Below are positions 6,223 through 10,020 of a DNA stretch of 10,020 nt, in pieces. Below the pieces are notes generated by a model, which did not search any database, was not told the DNA's origin, and saw only the letters and a program-made list of their open reading frames with translations. This stretch comes from an uncultured Collinsella sp. (GTDB taxonomy: Bacteria > Actinomycetota > Coriobacteriia > Coriobacteriales > Coriobacteriaceae). Position 1 is the first letter of the stretch; the number at the start of each line of letters is the position of its first letter. Both the position numbers and the translations under genes were made by a program. The DNA is taken from contig CABVBR010000069.1 in the NCBI GenBank assembly GCA_902496645.1, positions 1 to 10,020 of the forward strand, given 5' to 3'.

Positions 6223-7840
6223 ACTGCAGGTTTCCAACATCGCGCTCATTCGCGAGGCGACGCTGGTACCCAGCGCGGGCCTAACTGTCCTGACCGGCGA
6301 GACCGGCGCCGGCAAGACTGCGCTGCTCTCGGCGCTTAAGCTCATTTTGGGCGAGCGCGCGGATTCTTCGACCGTGCGCGAGGGCGAGGTACTTGCGAGC
6401 GTCGAGGCGCGCTTGTTCGACGGACCGCACGACGAGGAGGGCTTCACCGTGCAGCGCAGCCTTTCTGCCGAGGGCCGCAGCCGCGTCAAGATTGATGGTC
6501 GCATTGCCAGCGTGCGCGAGCTTTCCGAGCGCGTCGGCGTGATGATGGATCTGTGCGGCCAGCATGAACACCAGCGCCTGCTCGATCCGTCACATCATGT
6601 TGCCATGGTCGATGCCTGGGCTGGGCGCGCGGCGCTCGAGGCGCTGGAAAAGTACCGTGCCTGCTTTAAGGCGTCGCGTGCGGCTGCCAAGGAGGTCCGT
6701 CGCGTAGAGGAGGCGTCGCGTGCGCAGGGGAGTCGCGTCGAGGAGGCGCGCTTCGCTCTGGAGCGTATCGCCGAGGTCGACCCCAAGCCGGGTGAGTATG
6801 AGGAGCTCGAGGAGCTGCTGCCGCGCTCCGAGCATGCCGAGGTGCTGGTGGCGACGGCCAACGACGCCCATGCATCGCTTACTTCCGAAGGGGGAGCGCT
6901 CGATGCCGTGAACGGCGCTGTGGCAGAACTGTCGCGCATGGCGACCGTCGATCGCAAACTGGGTGACATCGCCGACGCACTTTCGGACGCCTGCATCTCA
7001 CTCGAGGATTGCGCCAATGAGCTGCGTGCTTATCGCGATGGTGTTGCGTTCGATCCTCGCGAGCTCGCTCGCATGCGAGAGCGGTATTCCGACCTTAAGG
7101 GACTTCTGCGGCAGTGGGGTCCCACCATGGACGATGTATTTGCCATGCGTGACCGCTCGCGGGAGTTGTTATCGCTGGTGGACGATGGTGACGTGCAGAT
7201 TAGGAAGGCACGCGAGGCACTCGGCGCGGCGGAGCACGAACTGTTCGCCGCTGCCAAGGCGCTTAAGCGCGCACGCAATACGGCAGCCCCGCGTTTTTGT
7301 CACGAGGTGGGTCGTCAGATGGCACGCCTCGAGATGGGCGGCGCTGAGCTGGTCTGGGAGTCCCGCGATCTCCCTCGCGCTGAGTGGACACCCGCGGGCC
7401 CTTCGAGCTACGAGCTTCTGTATCGCAGCGGTGCCGGCCTCACACCGCGCCCTCTGCGCCGCATCGCCTCGGGCGGTGAGCTGAGCCGCGTTATGCTGGC
7501 GAGCAAGGTGGTTTTGGGTAATGCCGATGGTGTCGATACGCTCGTGTTTGATGAGGTCGATGCCGGTGTCGGTGGTTCCACGGCTCGTGCTCTTGCTGGT
7601 GTGCTGGCCGATCTTGCCGCCACGCATCAGGTCATCGTCGTAACCCACCTGGCGCAGGTCGCCGTTATGGCCGACAAACACTACGTGGTGAGCAAGGAAT
7701 CCGGCGACGTTCCTCAGACGCATCTGGACGAGGTGACTGGGGACGCCCGTACCGCAGAGATCGCTCGAATGCTGAGCGGCGATCAATCGGAGGCAAGCCT
7801 GGCGCACGCCAGGCAGATGCTGGAAGATGCTCGAGGTTAG
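6212..7840 (+). CDS. recN: DNA repair protein RecN
   Basis: 542 residues. ATG 6212 lies inside the end of nadK (11-base overlap) with GGAG at 6202-6205 six bases upstream. RecN is an SMC-like ATPase that holds broken DNA ends during recombinational repair of double-strand breaks. The Walker A loop GETGAGKT is at 29-36, followed by LCGQHEHQRLLDP near 114-126. The central part (about 140-380) is rich in Glu, Arg and Ala and reads as the shortened coiled coil of the family. The ABC signature SGGELS is at 420-425, and the Walker B end DTLVFDEVDAG has D447 and E448, followed by a conserved switch histidine (VVTHLAQVA). All ATPase elements are intact. It is the last gene of the cluster that starts with efp; a bidirectional terminator lies 135 bases downstream. 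Confidence 0.97.
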   Translation: MIDELQVSNIALIREATLVPSAGLTVLTGETGAGKTALLSALKLILGERADSSTVREGEVLASVEARLFDGPHDEEGFTVQRSLSAEGRSRVKIDGRIASVRELSERVGVMMDLCGQHEHQRLLDPSHHVAMVDAWAGRAALEALEKYRACFKASRAAAKEVRRVEEASRAQGSRVEEARFALERIAEVDPKPGEYEELEELLPRSEHAEVLVATANDAHASLTSEGGALDAVNGAVAELSRMATVDRKLGDIADALSDACISLEDCANELRAYRDGVAFDPRELARMRERYSDLKGLLRQWGPTMDDVFAMRDRSRELLSLVDDGDVQIRKAREALGAAEHELFAAAKALKRARNTAAPRFCHEVGRQMARLEMGGAELVWESRDLPRAEWTPAGPSSYELLYRSGAGLTPRPLRRIASGGELSRVMLASKVVLGNADGVDTLVFDEVDAGVGGSTARALAGVLADLAATHQVIVVTHLAQVAVMADKHYVVSKESGDVPQTHLDEVTGDARTAEIARMLSGDQSEASLAHARQMLEDARG

Positions 7841-7915
7841 AGCGACCCGGTGGTGTTGGGGGCAAAATATCAGTAATTCTTGCCTCGCTACTTGTCCGTC
7901 TGGCCCGACCGTCAA

Positions 7916-7951
7916 AAAACTATGCCGGTTTACTACGATGAATCGGCATAG
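7916..7951 (+). repeat. Palindromic repeat unit, left copy
   Basis: Bases 7916-7942 are the exact reverse complement of 8041-8067 (27 bases), and the match continues for four more pairs past a single-base bulge. Within this copy CTATGCCG (7920-7927) and CGGCATAG (7944-7951) form an 8-bp stem around a 16-base loop, so the unit is itself a palindrome. The two copies lie on either side of the recN terminator. The paired, inverted layout resembles REP doublets (REPINs) of other bacteria. No transposase gene is in the window. Confidence 0.8.
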
Positions 7952-7974
7952 CTCGAGCACGGCTAAAATTGCAA

Positions 7975-8011
7975 AAAGAAAACCGCAGGTAGAAAGCCTG
8001 CGGTTTTCTTT
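7975..8011. terminator. Bidirectional terminator between recN and the RpiR-type gene
   Basis: A perfect 15-bp stem pairs 7975-7989 with 7997-8011 around the 7-base loop TAGAAAG. The GC core CCGCAGG/CCTGCGG is flanked by A-runs on the left and T-runs on the right. On the plus strand the tail TTTTCTTT ends recN transcripts; on the minus strand TTTTCTTTTT ends the regulator transcript. Its position between convergent genes fits use in both directions. Confidence 0.93.
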
Positions 8012-8035
8012 AACAATGCGATGTGATTGCATGTT

Positions 8036-8067
8036 CCGATTTCATCGTAGTAAACCGGCATAGTTTT
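8036..8067 (-). repeat. Palindromic repeat unit, right copy (inverted)
   Basis: Inverted partner of 7916-7951. Read on the minus strand it matches the left copy for 27 bases from AAAACTATGCCGG onward, then has one extra A before TCGG. Past that point the second palindrome arm is degraded (8026-8035 no longer gives CGGCATAG). This asymmetry suggests two separately diverging copies of one unit, rather than a single hairpin under constraint. In an RNA crossing the region, both copies would pair and enclose the terminator hairpin. Confidence 0.8.
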
Positions 8068-8100
8068 GTGGGAACGGCACATAACGTCCCCCGCTAAAAC

Positions 8101-8958
8101 CTACTCTACGACCTTATCCGGTTGAATGAGCTCCTCGTAGTAGCTGATGTGCTCTCGGGCGTCCTCGATTTCGGGCAGCAGGAAGTTGTAGATGACCTCG
8201 ATGATCATCGTGGCGCTCATCTTGGAGAACGCGAAGTCGCCCGTTGTCAGCAGCGCCTCGTGATTGACGGTATTAAAGGTGTAGTCGGCTAGGCGCGCAA
8301 GTGGAGACTTGCTGTCACTGCTGATGACGACCACGGTGGCACCGCAGTCGCGAGCCGCTTTTGCCATGCGATTCAGACGGCGCGACTTGCCGGAGTTCGA
8401 GATCAGCACGATAACGTCGCCGGGGCGCAACGTGAGCGCGAAACCAATCGAGGTCTCGCTGATGGTGCTTGCCATGCAGCGAAGGCCCAGCTGCGAAAAC
8501 TTAAACGTCGCGTCGAGCGCAACGGCGTTGGTGTTGCCTACGGCCGCAAACTCAATAACGCCCGCATTCTTTAACGCGTGTACAACGGCCGTTAGCGTAT
8601 CGTGGTCAATCCCGTCGATGGTCGCGTTAAGCTCGCTGACCTTGGCAGCCAAGATATTTTTAAGGCTCTGCTCCATGTTGTCGAGCGAGACCTCGTCGGT
8701 CAGGCCCTCGTTGCGCTGACTCTCCAAGTCGCGTGCCAGCGAAAACTGAAAGCTGCGGAAGCTGCCAAAGCCCAGCTTGCGGCAAAAGCGCGAAACCGTC
8801 GCCTCGGACGTGGCGGCGGCTCGTGAGAGCTGTGCGGCCGTCAGGCGCGGCGCCTCGGACTGGTGCTCCAATATATAGTCGACAATGCGCTGCTCGGATC
8901 CACTATATCCCTGATGAGTGCTAATAAGGGAGAGCGCGCTCTTGCTGCTATCGGTCAT
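8101..8958 (-). CDS. MurR/RpiR-family transcriptional regulator (HTH plus SIS domain)
   Basis: 285 residues from the ATG at 8958-8956, chosen because AGGAG (complement of 8965-8969) sits six bases upstream. An upstream in-frame ATG at 9006-9004 has no ribosome site and lies next to a -10-like box. The N-terminal HTH_6 domain (about 5-80) contains the family pattern LTAAQLSRAAATSEATVSRFCRKLGFGSFRSFQ. The C-terminal SIS domain (about 125-260) has the sugar-phosphate binding signature ISNSGKSRRL (187-196) and VVVISSDSKSPLARLADYTFNT (209-230). Such proteins bind phosphorylated sugars and control genes for their uptake or use, most often as repressors, though some activate. The divergent PTS gene is the obvious target, probably together with itself. 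The effector cannot be read from the sequence. The gene converges on recN. Confidence 0.92.
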   Translation of the reverse strand: MTDSSKSALSLISTHQGYSGSEQRIVDYILEHQSEAPRLTAAQLSRAAATSEATVSRFCRKLGFGSFRSFQFSLARDLESQRNEGLTDEVSLDNMEQSLKNILAAKVSELNATIDGIDHDTLTAVVHALKNAGVIEFAAVGNTNAVALDATFKFSQLGLRCMASTISETSIGFALTLRPGDVIVLISNSGKSRRLNRMAKAARDCGATVVVISSDSKSPLARLADYTFNTVNHEALLTTGDFAFSKMSATMIIEVIYNFLLPEIEDAREHISYYEELIQPDKVVE

Positions 8959-9006
8959 GGATGGCTCCTGGTTGGCATGAAAATTGGACTCGTTTTTCAA
9001 TGCCAT

Positions 9007-9012
9007 AGTATA
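9007..9012 (-). promoter_or_regulatory. Candidate -10 box for the RpiR-type gene
   Basis: The minus strand reads TATACT (complement of AGTATA, 9007-9012), five of six matches to the consensus. It would start transcription near 9000, about 40 bases before the chosen ATG at 8958. No good -35 hexamer is seen at 16-18 bases. Its position supports the shorter start of the regulator. Confidence 0.5.
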
Positions 9013-9039
9013 CGGGCATTTTCAATTACAAGATACACC

Positions 9040-9067
9040 TTGCCGTTTCAAGTGTTGATGGTAAACT
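9040..9067 (+). promoter_or_regulatory. Candidate promoter for the PTS gene
   Basis: TTGCCG (9040-9045) and TAAACT (9062-9067), each four of six consensus matches, are 16 bases apart. This would place the start near 9074 and leave a leader of about 155 bases. TTTCA half-sites overlap or flank the box at 9046-9050 and 9067-9071. A weaker alternative -10, TATCTT, is at 9149-9154. Confidence 0.35.
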
Positions 9068-9088
9068 TTCACCTACCGTTTACGGTTA

Positions 9089-9103
9089 TGAAAGAACCTT
9101 TCA
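9089..9103. promoter_or_regulatory. Candidate operator palindrome TGAAAG-N3-CTTTCA
   Basis: A perfect 15-base inverted repeat, TGAAAG AAC CTTTCA, lies in the divergent region just downstream of the likely PTS start site, a good place for a repressor. A related CTTTCACC octamer occurs at 9066-9073 and 9098-9105, 32 bases apart or about three helix turns. Binding by the neighbouring RpiR-type protein is inferred from position only. Confidence 0.55.
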
Positions 9104-9124
9104 CCGGAGAATTGGGACATTTTC

Positions 9125-9137
9125 CTTTCCGCGAAAG
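9125..9137. promoter_or_regulatory. Second palindrome CTTTC-N3-GAAAG
   Basis: CTTTC CGC GAAAG is a perfect 5-3-5 inverted repeat 22 bases after the first palindrome. It uses the same half-site letters in the opposite arrangement, with the same 3-base spacer. It may be a second, weaker binding site or a small RNA hairpin in the PTS leader. Confidence 0.35.
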
Positions 9138-9230
9138 CGCTGGGTTGGTATCTTTCAGTTGTGGAAAAGCGCGCAAGGACGCGCGTGTAGGGGAGCGCCT
9201 GCGGGCGCAGTACTCAAGAAGGAGGGACAC

Positions 9231-10020
9231 ATGGCTAAGTTTGACATCATCGCCGCCACCGGTTGCCCGACCGGTATCGCGCACACCTTCATGGCGAAGG
9301 AGGCGCTGGAGAAGGCAGCTGCCGAGCGCGGTCTGACCATTAAGGTCGAGACTCATGGCCAGGTCGGTGTCGAGAACGAGCTCACCAAGAGTGAGATCGC
9401 TGGTGCCAAGGCCGTCGTCGTCGCAGCCGACAAGGATGTCCAGGCTGAGCGTTTCGCCGGCAAGCCCATGGTTTCCGTTGGTGTTTCCAAGGCCCTGTCC
9501 GTCGAGGCCGCCGGAAAGCTGATTGACCGCGCGCTCGCCGCCAAGGGCGACGATACGGTTGCCGCTGCCGCCGATGTCGAGGACGAGGTCGAGGAGAAGG
9601 AGTCCATCGGCCACGTCATCTACAAGCACCTCATGAATGGCGTCAGCCACATGTTGGTCTTCGTTGTCGCCGGTGGTGTTCTGACCGCCGTTTCGTTCCT
9701 GTGGGGCATCACGTCCTTCGATTCGACGGCTGCCGACTACAACAGCTTTGCCGCTATGCTCAAGATTATCGGCGGTATCGCCATGAACCTCATGGTTCCG
9801 GTGCTTTCCGCCTACATCGCCGAGTCCATCGGCAAGCGCCCGGCGCTCGTCCCCGGCTTTGTTGCCGGCATGATCGCCATCCAGGGTCTGCCCGTTAACG
9901 CCGATACCGGCATGATCGACGCCGGTGGCGCCGGTGTGGGCTTCGGCTTCCTGGGCGGCATCGTCGGCGGCTTCCTCGCTGGCTATGTCATCCTGCTGCT
10001 CGAGAAGGTTTTCTCTAAAA
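9231..10020 (+). CDS. fruA: PTS fructose-family transporter subunit EIIB-EIIC (3' end outside window)
   Basis: 263 residues are visible and the frame is open at the edge. ATG 9231 has an excellent AAGGAGG at 9219-9225. Residues 1-105 are a fructose-type EIIB domain, with the phosphorylated cysteine C12 in ATGCPTGIAHTFMA. An acidic Ala/Glu linker (about 106-125) joins it to the EIIC membrane domain. Hydrophobic segments are visible near 139-160, 174-196, 205-222 and 233-257. EIIB accepts phosphate from EIIA and passes it to the sugar as EIIC carries it across the membrane. No EIIA domain precedes EIIB; it may be a separate protein or lie beyond the edge. Fructose is the usual substrate of the family, but related sugars are possible. 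The divergent RpiR-type gene is its likely regulator. Confidence 0.9.
   Translation, partial: MAKFDIIAATGCPTGIAHTFMAKEALEKAAAERGLTIKVETHGQVGVENELTKSEIAGAKAVVVAADKDVQAERFAGKPMVSVGVSKALSVEAAGKLIDRALAAKGDDTVAAAADVEDEVEEKESIGHVIYKHLMNGVSHMLVFVVAGGVLTAVSFLWGITSFDSTAADYNSFAAMLKIIGGIAMNLMVPVLSAYIAESIGKRPALVPGFVAGMIAIQGLPVNADTGMIDAGGAGVGFGFLGGIVGGFLAGYVILLLEKVFSK

Noticed and set aside
4981..6504. 507-codon minus-strand open frame across tlyA, nadK and recN
   Set aside because: It crosses three clear genes on the other strand, has no ribosome site or family motif, and is a shadow of codon bias.
7861..7884. GGCAA...TTGCC inverted repeat just after recN
   Set aside because: Only five pairs around a 14-base AT-rich loop and no T-run; the strong terminator lies downstream. 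Probably chance.
7169..8032. 287-codon minus-strand open frame over the recN end and the terminator
   Set aside because: It begins within the terminator/repeat region and runs antisense to the RecN ATPase motifs; no domain is visible.
9077..9093. Similarity of CCGTTTAC...ATGAA to the repeat unit near recN (CCGGTTTAC...ATGAA)
   Set aside because: The match is short and gapped and lacks the flanking palindrome arms, so chance is the simpler explanation.
8863..9336. 157-codon plus-strand open frame spanning the divergent region
   Set aside because: It overlaps the 5' end of the regulator antisense and the EIIB start in another frame, and passes through the palindromes; no protein family is recognisable.
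1..10020. CRISPR arrays, tRNA or rRNA genes, insertion sequences, toxin-antitoxin or defence genes
   Set aside because: None seen on either strand. All substantial open frames that look protein-like belong to the housekeeping or sugar-transport genes listed.

Overview
The window is GC-rich bacterial chromosome (by impression) with tightly packed genes and a typical housekeeping gene order. The order aroK-aroB-pepQ-efp-nusB is an actinobacterial arrangement, and tlyA-nadK-recN is also found together in Actinobacteria. An Asp23/YqhY-type gene between efp and nusB, and xseB beside nusB, recall the Firmicute order. This mixture, with the codon usage and a PTS locus, suggests a Coriobacteriia genome, possibly Collinsella-like. 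The taxonomic call is inference; no rRNA gene is present.

Layout. 1-1320: the 3' end of a shikimate kinase gene (aroK) overlaps an aroB-family gene whose product has lost nearly all the expected active-site and metal-binding residues. 1321-1452: a leader with a possible promoter and a three-part stem-loop. 1453-2583: an M24B Xaa-Pro peptidase with all five metal ligands, closed by a strong terminator (2606-2648). 2680-7840: a seven-gene co-directional cluster (efp, asp23-like, nusB, xseB, tlyA, nadK, recN). It starts from a consensus -10 box and contains almost no intergenic DNA; several genes overlap by 1 to 11 bases. It joins translation (EF-P, TlyA), transcription antitermination (NusB), DNA repair (XseB, RecN) and NADP synthesis (NadK).

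7841-8100 separates convergent genes. It holds a 15-bp bidirectional terminator hairpin nested inside a long inverted repeat. Each repeat arm begins with the same palindromic unit, a REPIN-like layout. 8101-8958 (minus strand) is an RpiR/MurR-family sugar-phosphate regulator. It is divergent from a fructose-family PTS EIIB-EIIC gene (9231 to the window end, truncated by the edge). The 272-base divergent region holds several CTTTC/GAAAG palindromes that are good candidates for the regulator's operators.

Most of the window is conserved core genome. I did not find a defence system, CRISPR array, transposase, tRNA or rRNA. The points most worth a second look are the degenerate AroB-like protein, the nested inverted repeat after recN, the structured leader before the peptidase gene, and the palindromes before the PTS gene.
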